A stretch of DNA of 64,000 nt from Bifidobacterium mongoliense DSM 21395 (GTDB lineage: Bacteria > Actinomycetota > Actinomycetes > Actinomycetales > Bifidobacteriaceae): positions 24,876 to 88,875 of the forward strand of contig NZ_JGZE01000026.1 of assembly GCF_000741285.1 (NCBI RefSeq), given 5' to 3'. The notes under the pieces are model-generated. The model was not told the origin of the DNA. It ran no database searches and saw nothing but the letters and a program-made list of their open reading frames with translations. The position numbers were made by a program, and so were the translations under genes. Of the stretch, positions 8,507 to 16,896 are shown piece by piece. How positions within the stretch are numbered: position 1 is the first letter of the stretch; each line of letters begins with the position of its first letter.

Positions 8507-9901
8507 ATGGAACATTTTTTCCATTTGAAGGAGAACGGCACCAGCGTACCCACTGAGATCGCCGCCGGACTGACCACATTCTTCGCGATGTCCTACATCA
8601 TCGTCGTCAACCCCCAGATCCTGAGCCAGACCGGCATGCCGTGGGGTGGCGTCTTCCTCGCCACGATCATCGCCGCCGTCATCGGCACTTTGGTCATGGG
8701 TCTGTTCGCCAACGTGCCCTACGCGCAGGCCGCCGGCATGGGCCTCAATGCGTTCTTCACCTACACCGTCTGTTTCGGGCTGGGCTTCCCCTGGCAGCAG
8801 ACGCTGTGCATGGTGTTCCTGTGCGGCCTGATCAACATCATCATCACGGTCACCAAAATCCGTAAGATGATCATCACCGCCATTCCGCCGGTCCTGCAAC
8901 ACGCCATCGGCGGCGGCATCGGCCTGTTCGTCGCCTACGTCGGCATGCTCAACGTGGGTCTCATCACCTTCACTCCGAAGGACACCAAGGCCGCGGGCAA
9001 GGGCCTGCCGACCGAGGCCGTCCCCGGGCTGGCCGTGCTCGACAAGCCCGTGCTGTGGGTCTTCCTCATCGGCCTGCTGCTCGCCATCGTCTTCACCCTG
9101 CTCAACGTCAAGGCCGGTCTGCTGCTGACCATCGTCATCACGGCCCTCATCGGCATCCCGCTCGGCGTGACCACGATGTCCAACTCCGTCTCGATCGGCC
9201 AGACCTTCTCGCAGCTGCCCACCACCATGGGCGCCATCTTCACCGCGAAGGGCTTCCCGGCGCTGTTCTCCGACGTCTCGCGCCTCCCGATCGTGCTGGT
9301 GACGATCTTCGCGTTCTCGATGTCCGACACCTTTGACACCATCGGCACCTTCATCGGCACCGGTCGGCGCACCGGCATCTTCTCCAAGAAGGATGAAGAG
9401 GACATGGCCAACGGCTCCGGCTTCAGCTCCAAGATGGACCGCGCCCTGTTCGCCGACTCCATCGCCACGTCGATCGGCGCCATCTTCGGCACCTCGAACA
9501 CCACCACCTACGTCGAGTCCGCAGCGGGCATCGGCGCGGGCGGCCGTACCGGACTGACCTCCGTGGTCGTTTCCATCTGCTTCATCCTGTCGATCTTCTT
9601 CGCCCCGATCATCTCCGCGGTTCCCGCCGCGGCGACCGCCGGCGTGCTCGTCGTCGTCGGATGCATGATGGCCGCGAGCCTCAAGGAAGTCAACTGGAAC
9701 GAGATCACCGAGGCGATTCCCGCGTTCTTCGCCGCCGTGTTCATGGCGTTCTCCTACTCCATCTCCTACGGCATCGCGACCGGTTTCATCGCGTACTGCC
9801 TGGTGATGGCGTGCAAGAAGAAGGCCAACAAGGTGCACCCCATCGTGTGGGTCGTCGCCGTGCTGTTCGCGATCGATTTCGCCCTGCAGGCGGTGCTCTG
9901 A
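8507..9901 (+). CDS. NCS2-family purine permease (AzgA/PbuG type)
   Basis: Polytopic membrane protein, likely a proton-coupled importer of adenine, guanine or hypoxanthine. AzgA-subfamily hallmarks are FFAMSYIIVVNP near the N terminus, GMGLNAFFTYT, and FADSIATSIGAIFGTSNTTT with TYVESAAGI in the second half. About 12-14 hydrophobic segments. Start ATG 8507 follows AAGGAGAG with ten bases between; it yields 464 aa beginning MEHFFHL, as in the family, while the longer open frame is not conserved-looking. Probably a single-gene transcript ending at the strong hairpin at 9992-10028. Confidence 0.92.
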   Translation: MEHFFHLKENGTSVPTEIAAGLTTFFAMSYIIVVNPQILSQTGMPWGGVFLATIIAAVIGTLVMGLFANVPYAQAAGMGLNAFFTYTVCFGLGFPWQQTLCMVFLCGLINIIITVTKIRKMIITAIPPVLQHAIGGGIGLFVAYVGMLNVGLITFTPKDTKAAGKGLPTEAVPGLAVLDKPVLWVFLIGLLLAIVFTLLNVKAGLLLTIVITALIGIPLGVTTMSNSVSIGQTFSQLPTTMGAIFTAKGFPALFSDVSRLPIVLVTIFAFSMSDTFDTIGTFIGTGRRTGIFSKKDEEDMANGSGFSSKMDRALFADSIATSIGAIFGTSNTTTYVESAAGIGAGGRTGLTSVVVSICFILSIFFAPIISAVPAAATAGVLVVVGCMMAASLKEVNWNEITEAIPAFFAAVFMAFSYSISYGIATGFIAYCLVMACKKKANKVHPIVWVVAVLFAIDFALQAVL

Positions 9902-9991
9902 CCTTCGTGTCCGCCCACGGGTGCCCTCACTCGTCATCGTTCGACTCGGCGGTGGCGCGGGGAGTGGTGCCCCAGTGAACACATGGGTGTT

Positions 9992-10028
9992 CGTCATGCC
10001 CCCGACGCTTGCCGCCGGGGGCATGACG
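9992..10028 (+). terminator. 13-bp perfect stem-loop after the purine permease gene
   Basis: CGTCATGCCCCCG (9992-10004) pairs perfectly with CGGGGGCATGACG (10016-10028) across an 11-base loop. The following sequence (CGTTCTCGGGG) is only weakly T-rich. Confidence 0.65.
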
Positions 10029-10149
10029 CGTTCTCGGGGTTCGTGTTGGTCGAGCCCCGCGCCCATACTGGAGGGGAGAAGGTTTCGGTCTCGTCCCCGC
10101 GCCCGGCGGTGGTCTGAGCGACGTTACACGCAGGACCAAGAAGGTTAGC

Positions 10150-10539
10150 ATGGCGATCGCATCGTATATCAACGGCATCCAGCACGTCGGGATTCCCACC
10201 ACGGATCTGGAGGGAACGATCGACTACTACCGTCGCCTGGGCTTCGAGGTCGCGGGCATCTTCCCCAACGGGGAGAGCAGGTGTGCCTTCCTGAGGTTCG
10301 GCAATCTCACGCTTGAGGTGTGGACGGTCGACAAGGCCGCCGGCGTCACCGGTGCGGTCAATCACTTCGCACTCGACATCACCGACATCGAGCAGGCGTT
10401 CGCGGAGGCCCAGCAACTCGGCCTGGACTTCGTCGAGGGCTCCATCCAGTACATACCGACGTTCTGGAAGAAGGGCATCCGGTACTTCAACGTCCTGGGC
10501 CCCAACCACGAGACCATCGAGTTCTGCCAGATCCTCTGA
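10150..10539 (+). CDS. VOC/glyoxalase-fold protein
   Basis: A 129-aa single-domain protein of the vicinal-oxygen-chelate superfamily. It has the paired beta-alpha-beta-beta-beta motifs, with HVGIPTTDLEGTIDYYRRLGFEV at the start of the first, HFALDITDIEQAF at the start of the second, and HETIEFCQIL at the end. His and Glu residues at module positions could bind metal. Family members include glyoxalase I, dioxygenases and resistance proteins, so substrate is unknown. AAGAAGG lies five bases before ATG 10150. Flanked by the hairpin of the previous gene and a 230-bp gap. Confidence 0.82.
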   Translation: MAIASYINGIQHVGIPTTDLEGTIDYYRRLGFEVAGIFPNGESRCAFLRFGNLTLEVWTVDKAAGVTGAVNHFALDITDIEQAFAEAQQLGLDFVEGSIQYIPTFWKKGIRYFNVLGPNHETIEFCQIL

Positions 10540-10792
10540 TTCAATACGGACGGCGGATCGTCCCCGTCGGATCCACGGCCGGTGGCAGGCGTAACGGGTC
10601 GCTGCAGCCCCGGGGCCCGTCCCTGACTGTGACACTCCCGGTGTCGATCTCCCGTTCGATCGGTGCCCCTAATCTTCGTCACCATATGCTTCACCTCAAT
10701 CACCACATCATTCACGACACCATCCCTGGGGCAGCCCGGCGGACCGCGTCACGTTCGTAAAGGAGCGACATCATGAGCGCATCACACACCGC

Positions 10793-12133
10793 ATGGAAGG
10801 AGCAGTCGGATGGATATCTCGACCGCACCCCATGCTGCAATTCGTGCTCGTTTCCATTCTCTTCGCCATGTGGGCCATCTCATCGAGCCTCAATGACATC
10901 CTGATCACCCAGTTCAAGGCGGTCTTCCAGCTGAGCGATCTGGCCACGGCCTTTGTGCAGAGCGCATTCTATGGCGGGTATTTCGTCATCGCCATCCCCG
11001 CTTCCCTGTTCATCAAGAAGTCGAGCTACAAGATGGGCATCGTCGCCGGCCTGGCGTTGTTCGCCGTCGGATGCTTCCTCTTCTTCCCCGCCTCGACCCT
11101 GGCCACCTATTCGATGTTCCTCTTCGCGATTTTCGTCGAGGCCATCGGACTGAGCTTCCTGGAGACCTCCTCCGAGACCTTCACCACGCTGATGGGCCCG
11201 AAGCGTCTCGCCACCGTGCGGTTGAACATCTCGCAGACCATGAACGCCGTCGGTCTGATCGTCGGCATCCTGCTGGGCAAATACTTCGTCTTCCAGAACT
11301 CGAATCTCAAGACCGAGATGGAGAAGATGTCGCCTGAGCAGGCCCGTCTGCACGGCGTCGAACAGCTCTCGCGCACCTTGGTGCCTTATCGCTATCTGCT
11401 CATCGTGCTGGTCGTCCTTATCCTCGCCTTCGCCGTGACCCGGTTCCCCTCCGGCCGTGCCCGGACCGCGACCGGCAGCGTCAAGTCGGCCTCGCTGGGT
11501 GAGACGTTGGGGTATCTCGTGCGCAACCGCCGGTATCTCAAGGGCATCGGCGCACAGTTCGTTTACATTGGTGCGCAGACTGGTATCTGGTCGTTCACCA
11601 TGCGTTTGGCGCTGACGATGTTCCCACACTACACCGATAGGGACGCCTCCGACTTCATGCTCTGGAGCTACGCGGTCTTCTTCGTCGGTCGTTTCCTGGG
11701 CAGCTATCTGCTTTCCAGGTTCCGCGAGACGCGGGTGCTCACCGTATATATGGGTCTCGCGGTCGTCGTGCTTATCGGCACGATCGCCCTGTACAGCGTC
11801 GCGGCGGTGTGGATGGCCGTTATCGTGAGCCTCTTCCTCGGACCGGGCTGGCCCACCATCTATTCCCGTACGCTCGAAACGGTGGGGGACCGCCGGTACA
11901 CCGAAACCGCCGGTGCCGTCATCGTCATGTCCATCGTGGGCGGTGCGGTGCTCCCGGCATTGCAGGGCGCGCTGTCCGACGCCATGGGGATGCAGTTCTC
12001 GTTCATCCTGCCGGCAATCGAGCTGTGCATCGTGGCCGTGTATTTCGTCTCCGAAATGCGTTACGACCGTTTGACCCCGAAGCAGATGAAGGAGCTGTCC
12101 ACCACGGAGGGCGCCGAGTCCGCCCAGGCCTGA
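10793..12133 (+). CDS. MFS transporter, FucP (fucose permease) type, probable 5' frameshift
   Basis: Twelve-helix major facilitator resembling L-fucose:proton symporters: SSLNDILITQFKAVFQLS, FVQSAFYGGYF, FLETSSETFTTLMG and RLNISQTMNAVG match FucP-family segments. The only well-placed ribosome-binding site (AAAGGAGCGACATC) precedes ATG 10773, which lies in another frame and reads MSASHTAWKEQSDGYLDRTP before leaving the gene. One extra C in the C4 run at 10828-10831 would join that peptide to MLQFVLVS of the permease. As given, translation must begin at ATG 10793 or ATG 10832, neither with a good site. The substrate is unproven. Confidence 0.83.
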   Translation: MEGAVGWISRPHPMLQFVLVSILFAMWAISSSLNDILITQFKAVFQLSDLATAFVQSAFYGGYFVIAIPASLFIKKSSYKMGIVAGLALFAVGCFLFFPASTLATYSMFLFAIFVEAIGLSFLETSSETFTTLMGPKRLATVRLNISQTMNAVGLIVGILLGKYFVFQNSNLKTEMEKMSPEQARLHGVEQLSRTLVPYRYLLIVLVVLILAFAVTRFPSGRARTATGSVKSASLGETLGYLVRNRRYLKGIGAQFVYIGAQTGIWSFTMRLALTMFPHYTDRDASDFMLWSYAVFFVGRFLGSYLLSRFRETRVLTVYMGLAVVVLIGTIALYSVAAVWMAVIVSLFLGPGWPTIYSRTLETVGDRRYTETAGAVIVMSIVGGAVLPALQGALSDAMGMQFSFILPAIELCIVAVYFVSEMRYDRLTPKQMKELSTTEGAESAQA

Positions 12134-12318
12134 CGCCAGACCGGTTCCCTTGCGCCCTGCGGCGCCGAGTCGATTGTTCGGCCCGGCGCCGCACGTCGTT
12201 TCGGACGGTGGGATGTTGTGCACAGCACGGCATGTCATTCGTCCCGGGGGGGCTTCGGCCCAACACCGCGTGAGTCCGGCGTGTCGGATGCGGGGACGTC
12301 CACCCACCTGCGTATGCT
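12134..12318 (+). other. intergenic region before the rplJ leader
   Basis: No gene-like sequence. It probably holds the rplJL promoter; TATGCT at 12313-12318 is a possible -10 box, without a good -35 partner. The next 200 bases are the putative L10 leader. Confidence 0.35.
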
Positions 12319-12519
12319 TCTTGACTTGTACACCACAGACCGTTGGTTGGAGGCGCAAGTCTCCCGAAGTTTGGTTCGCCAAGCCAGCGCAGGTAAGGGA
12401 ACGCCCGTGAGGGAAGGCTGCATGCGGCCGACAGATGCTCTGCCTGTGTTGCAGGGCTTTTTTCATGCCCGGCGAGGGGAGCCGGCTTCACGTCAATGGT
12501 CGACTTAGGAAGGAACGCC
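12319..12519 (+). ncRNA. putative ribosomal protein L10 (rplJL) mRNA leader
   Basis: About 200 structured, non-coding bases sit directly before rplJ, the usual place for the autoregulatory L10 leader that binds L10(L12)4. GC-rich complementary segments are present (for example AGGCTGCATGCGGCC), and a stem with CCTG/CAGG followed by T6 (12458-12463) resembles an attenuator. Assignment rests on position and general structure; a covariance-model match to the L10 leader family would confirm it. Confidence 0.5.
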
Positions 12520-13041
12520 ATGAAAAGGCCCGAAAAGGAAGCGGTGATCGCCGCGCTTACGGAGCAGTTCCGTAACGCCGACGCGATTTACCTGACCGAG
12601 TACCGCGGGCTTACCGTTCCGCAGATCTCCGATCTGCGTGAAAAGCTAGGCCGCGATACTTCCTATGCCGTGGCTAAGAACACGTTGGCTCGCATCGCCG
12701 CCAATGAGGCCGGGGTCGAGGGGCTTGATGCCACTCTCGCCGGTCCCACCGCCATCACCTTCGTCAAGGGTGATTACGTTGAGGCTGCGAAGACGCTGCG
12801 TGACTTCGCCAAGACAAACAAGGCCCTCGTCCTCAAGGCCGGTTTCGCCGATGGAACCGTCTACGACGCCGAGGGTGTGCAGAAGCTTGCGGATCTGGAA
12901 TCCCGCGAGGTCCTGCTCTCCAAGATGGCTGGCGCGCTCAAGGGCACGATGGCCAAGGCCGCTTATGCCTTCGTTGCACTGCCCACCAAGGTCGTGCGTA
13001 CGATCGACGCCCTGCGCGACAAGCAGGACAAGGCCGCCTGA
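12520..13041 (+). CDS. rplJ: 50S ribosomal protein L10
   Basis: Anchors the L7/L12 stalk on the large subunit. MKRPEKEAVIAALTEQF, the ITFVKGDYVEAAKTL segment and the C-terminal helix VVRTIDALRDKQ that holds L12 are all typical. 173 aa. ATG 12520 is supported by AGGAAGGAACGCC; an earlier in-frame ATG (12496) would extend into the leader. Expected to repress its own operon by binding the leader. rplL follows after 109 bp with no obvious terminator. Confidence 0.95.
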   Translation: MKRPEKEAVIAALTEQFRNADAIYLTEYRGLTVPQISDLREKLGRDTSYAVAKNTLARIAANEAGVEGLDATLAGPTAITFVKGDYVEAAKTLRDFAKTNKALVLKAGFADGTVYDAEGVQKLADLESREVLLSKMAGALKGTMAKAAYAFVALPTKVVRTIDALRDKQDKAA

Positions 13042-13150
13042 TTGCCTGAGGCCCATGCCGCGGACGATTTGCCGATTAACCACAACCCAAAGATTTGGCG
13101 ATGAGACGGTTACCCCCGCTCGTCATCGCCCATAAAGAAAGGAAGCCATT

Positions 13151-13531
13151 ATGGCTAAGCTCTCCAAAGAGGAGCTCCTCGACTCGTTCAAGGAAATGAC
13201 CCTGGTCGAACTCTCCGATTTCGTGAAGGCGTTCGAGGATGAATTCGACGTCGAGGCCGCCGCTCCGGTCGCCGCCGTTGCCGCCGCCCCCGGTGCCGCC
13301 GCTCCGGCCGAAGAAGAGAAGGATGAGTTCGACGTCATCCTCGCTTCCGTTGGCGACAAGAAGATCCAGGTCATCAAGGCCGTCCGCGCCATCACCTCCC
13401 TCGGCCTGGCCGATGCGAAGGGTCTCGTGGATAGCGCCCCCAAGGCCGTCCTGGAGAAGGCCAAGAAGGACGACGCCGAGAAGGCCAAGTCCCAGCTCGA
13501 AGAGGCAGGCGCCACCGTCGAACTCAAGTAG
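13151..13531 (+). CDS. rplL: 50S ribosomal protein L7/L12
   Basis: Multicopy stalk protein that recruits translational GTPases. It has an N-terminal dimerisation region (about 1-33), an Ala/Pro/Gly-rich hinge ([19 protein letters not shown]) and a conserved C-terminal domain with [20 protein letters not shown]. 126 aa is normal. GAAAGGAAG lies upstream of ATG 13151. A stem-loop follows the stop at once, ending the rplJL unit. Confidence 0.96.
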   Translation: MAKLSKEELLDSFKEMTLVELSDFVKAFEDEFDVEAAAPVAAVAAAPGAAAPAEEEKDEFDVILASVGDKKIQVIKAVRAITSLGLADAKGLVDSAPKAVLEKAKKDDAEKAKSQLEEAGATVELK

Positions 13532-13540
13532 TTCGTCGGT

Positions 13541-13570
13541 CCGTGCGCGTGACGCACGGGCTTCGTTTCT
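13541..13570 (+). terminator. rplJL terminator
   Basis: CCGTGCG (13541-13547) pairs with CGCACGG (13553-13559) over a five-base loop, extendable by a GU pair, followed by a moderately T-rich tail. Confidence 0.65.
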
Positions 13571-13670
13571 CGTGATGCCCCGGCATCCCATCGAACCCAC
13601 GATATGTGGTCGTTCATGCGGATGGCGGGGTTTCGCATATTCGGATAGGTCGGGCGTTGCCCGTGGGGGT

Positions 13671-13676
13671 TACACT
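13671..13676 (+). promoter_or_regulatory. -10 box of a likely leaderless MATE-gene transcript
   Basis: TACACT ends six bases before GTG 13683, the distance at which transcription would begin at the start codon itself. No -35 match and no Shine-Dalgarno sequence is evident for that start. Confidence 0.45.
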
Positions 13677-13682
13677 GTGCGT

Positions 13683-15071
13683 GTGTCGAGTAGAGCGCAC
13701 CTTGCCGGCTTCCAGAAAGCGACCGCCGCCGCACAATACCTGCGGATGACCAGAAGGCCGGTGCCCGCTCTCATCCTTTCGTTGTGTTTCCCGGCGGTGG
13801 TCTCCAACCTGGTCACGACCGCGTACAACCTGACCGACACCTATTTCATCGGCCGGTTGGGCACCGCGCAATCGGGTGCCATCGGCATTGCATTCTCCAT
13901 CATGACGGTCATGCAGGCCTTCGGGTTCTTCTTCGGCAACGGTTCGGGGAATTCGATGAGCCGAGAGCTGGGCAAACAGCATAACGACCGCGCCGCAAGG
14001 CTGCTCGCGGTGGGTTTGGCGGGCGCCGTGCTCGCGGGTCTGACGATCGCACTGCTCGGGCTGGTCACGCTGCCCCGGTTGGTGTTCGTGCTCGGCTCGA
14101 CGCCGACGATCGCGCCCTATGCGATTTCGTACCTGACGCCCGTCCTGTGCGCGGCCCCCATGGTCTGCGGGTCCTTCGCCCTCAACGGACTGCTGCGGTA
14201 TGAAGGCCAGTCGGTCTTCGGCATGATCGGGCTCGTGACCGGGGCATTGCTCAACTTTCTGCTGGCGCCCCTCTTCATCTTCATCCTCCATATGGGTATC
14301 TTCGGCGCTGGGCTGGCGACCGCGGTGTGTCAGACCATCAGTTTCGTGATTCTGGTGACGTTGAGCGCTCGCCTGGGGGTCATCCGGCTGGATCTGCGTC
14401 GATGCCGACCCGACGCACTGCTCAATCGCGAGATCCTCGGAGGAGGATTGCCGTCGCTGATCCGACAGTCCGCCGGATCGTTCGCGGCGACCTGCGTCAA
14501 TCTCGCGGCGAATCCCTTCGGCGATGCGGTGATCGCGAGCATGGCGATCGTCATGCGCGTCATGCTGGGGGCCAACTCGGTCATCATCGGGTTGGGGCAG
14601 GGATTCCAGCCCGTATGCGGATACAATTACGGCGCCGGTCGCTTCGATCGGGTCAGGCGAGGCTATTGGTTCTGCGTGCGACTGGCCACCGCGACGCTGC
14701 TGGCGCTCGCCGTGGGGATTGGGGTGTTCGCCCCGGACCTGGTGGAGCTCTTCCGCTCCGACCCCGCCGTCGTGAAGGTCGGCTCGGCGGCGTTGCGCAT
14801 CCAGTGTGTGACGATGGCCCTCGGCGGGTTCAACATGATGTCGAACATGATGCAGCAGACCATGGGCAAGACCGTGATCGCCTCGTTCCTGGCACTGAGC
14901 CGGTTGGGGCTGTTTTTGGCTCCCGCGGTGCTGATTCTGCCGCACGTGTTCGGGGTGACGGGCGTCGAGATGGCCCAGTCGGTCTCCGATGTCCTGACGT
15001 TCGTGGTCACGATTCCGTTGCAGCGGCGGGTCCTCATGGGGTTGCGTTCGGGTAGGATCACCCGGCATTGA
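13683..15071 (+). CDS. MATE-family efflux transporter
   Basis: Twelve-helix multidrug/metabolite exporter of the MATE (DinF/NorM-like) family. Recognisable parts are FPAVVSNLVTTAYNLTDTYF in helix 1, GSGNSMSRELGKQ in the 2-3 loop and GFQPVCGYNYGAGRFDRVR in the second half. From GTG 13683 it is 462 aa, usual for the family. The frame is open much further upstream through rplL, but that part shadows rplL. GTG 13677 is an alternative, with GGGGG upstream. Substrate unknown. It stands alone between the rplL terminator and the FHA gene. Confidence 0.88.
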   Translation: MSSRAHLAGFQKATAAAQYLRMTRRPVPALILSLCFPAVVSNLVTTAYNLTDTYFIGRLGTAQSGAIGIAFSIMTVMQAFGFFFGNGSGNSMSRELGKQHNDRAARLLAVGLAGAVLAGLTIALLGLVTLPRLVFVLGSTPTIAPYAISYLTPVLCAAPMVCGSFALNGLLRYEGQSVFGMIGLVTGALLNFLLAPLFIFILHMGIFGAGLATAVCQTISFVILVTLSARLGVIRLDLRRCRPDALLNREILGGGLPSLIRQSAGSFAATCVNLAANPFGDAVIASMAIVMRVMLGANSVIIGLGQGFQPVCGYNYGAGRFDRVRRGYWFCVRLATATLLALAVGIGVFAPDLVELFRSDPAVVKVGSAALRIQCVTMALGGFNMMSNMMQQTMGKTVIASFLALSRLGLFLAPAVLILPHVFGVTGVEMAQSVSDVLTFVVTIPLQRRVLMGLRSGRITRH

Positions 15072-15217
15072 TGGGGGTTGGTCACGCGGTGACGGGCGGG
15101 GTTCGTATGGTGGAATGCGCGAAAGTTGTCAATTCCTAGGCGCAAACCGCACCCGGTGGCGGAAAACATGACAGAATGGCAGATAGTGTGTGTGGTGGCG
15201 AAGGAAAGGCCGGTACG

Positions 15218-16891
15218 GTGACAGAGCGAATCGAGCGATATTGGATGGTGAAGACCAATGGTGCCGAGCAGATCAGCGTCAGACCGGGCTCCAGTGTCGA
15301 GATCGGTCGGCGGCCGTTGCGACCCATGGCCGATGACGGTTTCGTGCGATGGGAAGTGACGGACGAGACCCGCTCCATGTCGAAACGCCACGCGATATTC
15401 GCCGTGGACGATGAGGGTGCGGCCCTGGTCCGTGATCTTGGTTCCACGAACGGCAGTTACCTCGTCGGTTCCGACGGTACGCTCAAGCGCCTTGAAGCTG
15501 GCACTGATCTGCGGTTGTCCGGTTCTCCGGTGCGCATGCAGTTCGGGGACGTGCCGGTCGATTGCATTCGCATCGACGAGCCGGTCGTCGAGCAGCCCGA
15601 ACCGGAACCCAAGGTCCCCAACCTCTTTGAGTACGCCGCTTCCGATGAGGTGAGGCAGGAGCCCGACGCTTCGGACATGTCGGTGGACGACATCCTCAAC
15701 CTGCGTGCGGGCGAGCCGACCACGGCCCTGCGCCAGAGTGCGGTCGCGCACCGACTCGAGGAGGTCGCCGCCGCGGCCGCACGCAGCTTCCCGCCGCAGG
15801 ACGGCGACGGCGGAGCGGATGCGGATGACGCGGTTCACGATGACGTCGGGCACGCGGGCACTGCTGTCGATGGCAGTGCGGTGACTGATTCCGGCGCAGC
15901 GGCGCCCAATATGTCCGCTCACGATGGTGACCACGGTGACGGGGCTTCCAACGCTGAGGATCATGGCGACGGCGCGAGGCCGACTGGTGTGACCGGTGCG
16001 GGTGCCTCACGGGAGGACAAAGCGTCCTCCGCCGAATCTTCCGAACAGCAGGTGGATCAGTCTGAACAGCAGGTGGAACAATCGGAAGAACGGGTAGAGC
16101 TGTCCGAACAACGGGTTGAACAGTCCGAACGACAGATAGAACAGTCCGAACAGTCTTCCGAACAGCCGGCGGAGCAGCAACTGTCCTTTGCCATCATCCC
16201 CGACCGGGACGCGGGTGAGCGCGAAGAACGTGACCTCTTCGTCGACGCGCTCCGTGAGTCCGACGATGATAGAACCGATGGTCCGGGGTCCCAGGTCGCC
16301 GACGACGCTGCAGGCGCAGGCGAGGGCGATGCCGAATCCGTCGCCGCACATGCGGCGCGATTGGCCTCCGACGCATCTCATGCCGCTCATTCCGGGAACA
16401 TCCCGGTACGTGAGGTGTTCGGCGCGCAGGCCTCGGCGTCGCACACCGAAGCCGGGAATGACGAGGATACGAACACGCCGGATGCAGACGTCACGGACAC
16501 CGGTGCGGCCGCGCCCGCCGACACCTCCGCGCAGGAGGATGCCTCAGCATCGAGGGATGCGTCGGACTTCCCAAGCGACGCCACCGTGGTGTTCACGCCG
16601 GCGTTCGAACCGGGGTCGGTGTTCGACCGGGTCACGCACGGGCAATTCGGTCCTCGGGAACCGGCGGTGCAGGTCAATGGCCTGACGTCGGATCAAGCCA
16701 AGAGCACTACTGATTTCACGGAGCAATTCGAGATCGCGCGGCACCCGCAGTTGCTGCCGTTCCTGGCCATGAACCCTTCGTTATACGACGATCTGTACGC
16801 GTGGCTGTCGGCGCAGGGCAATGCGGATATCGATACGGCGTTGTCCAAGAACGCGGGGTATAGCGAATACCGCACTGCGGTAGGGAAGTGA
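15218..16891 (+). CDS. FHA-domain protein with heptad-repeat linker and variant-LRR-like tail
   Basis: About 557 aa. An N-terminal forkhead-associated domain (about 10-115) binds phosphothreonine; its key motifs IGRRP, SMSKRHA and DLGSTNGSYL are intact. A long acidic, low-complexity linker follows, holding six tandem heptads of the SEQQVEQ type (residues about 275-316), likely a coiled coil. The last 60 residues (HPQLLPFLAMNPSLYDDLYAWL) resemble the tail of actinobacterial variant leucine-rich-repeat proteins. GTG 15218 has AAGGAAAGG eight bases before it; ATG 15176 is an alternative. The next gene begins five bases after the stop, so this is an operon. A Ser/Thr-kinase signalling role is inferred from the FHA domain only. 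Confidence 0.85.
   Translation: MTERIERYWMVKTNGAEQISVRPGSSVEIGRRPLRPMADDGFVRWEVTDETRSMSKRHAIFAVDDEGAALVRDLGSTNGSYLVGSDGTLKRLEAGTDLRLSGSPVRMQFGDVPVDCIRIDEPVVEQPEPEPKVPNLFEYAASDEVRQEPDASDMSVDDILNLRAGEPTTALRQSAVAHRLEEVAAAAARSFPPQDGDGGADADDAVHDDVGHAGTAVDGSAVTDSGAAAPNMSAHDGDHGDGASNAEDHGDGARPTGVTGAGASREDKASSAESSEQQVDQSEQQVEQSEERVELSEQRVEQSERQIEQSEQSSEQPAEQQLSFAIIPDRDAGEREERDLFVDALRESDDDRTDGPGSQVADDAAGAGEGDAESVAAHAARLASDASHAAHSGNIPVREVFGAQASASHTEAGNDEDTNTPDADVTDTGAAAPADTSAQEDASASRDASDFPSDATVVFTPAFEPGSVFDRVTHGQFGPREPAVQVNGLTSDQAKSTTDFTEQFEIARHPQLLPFLAMNPSLYDDLYAWLSAQGNADIDTALSKNAGYSEYRTAVGK
16040..16165 (+). repeat. six 21-bp tandem repeats coding SEQQVEQ-type heptads
   Basis: Units start at 16040, 16061, 16082, 16103, 16124 and 16145, each beginning TC(C/T/G)GAA. 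They code for hydrophilic heptads with Val/Ile at a fixed position, as in a coiled coil, and have no indels. Confidence 0.85.
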
Positions 16892-16896
16892 AGACC

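Noticed and set aside
13239..13682. Upstream extension of the MATE frame through rplL
   Set aside because: That part is an out-of-frame shadow of rplL and crosses the rplL terminator.
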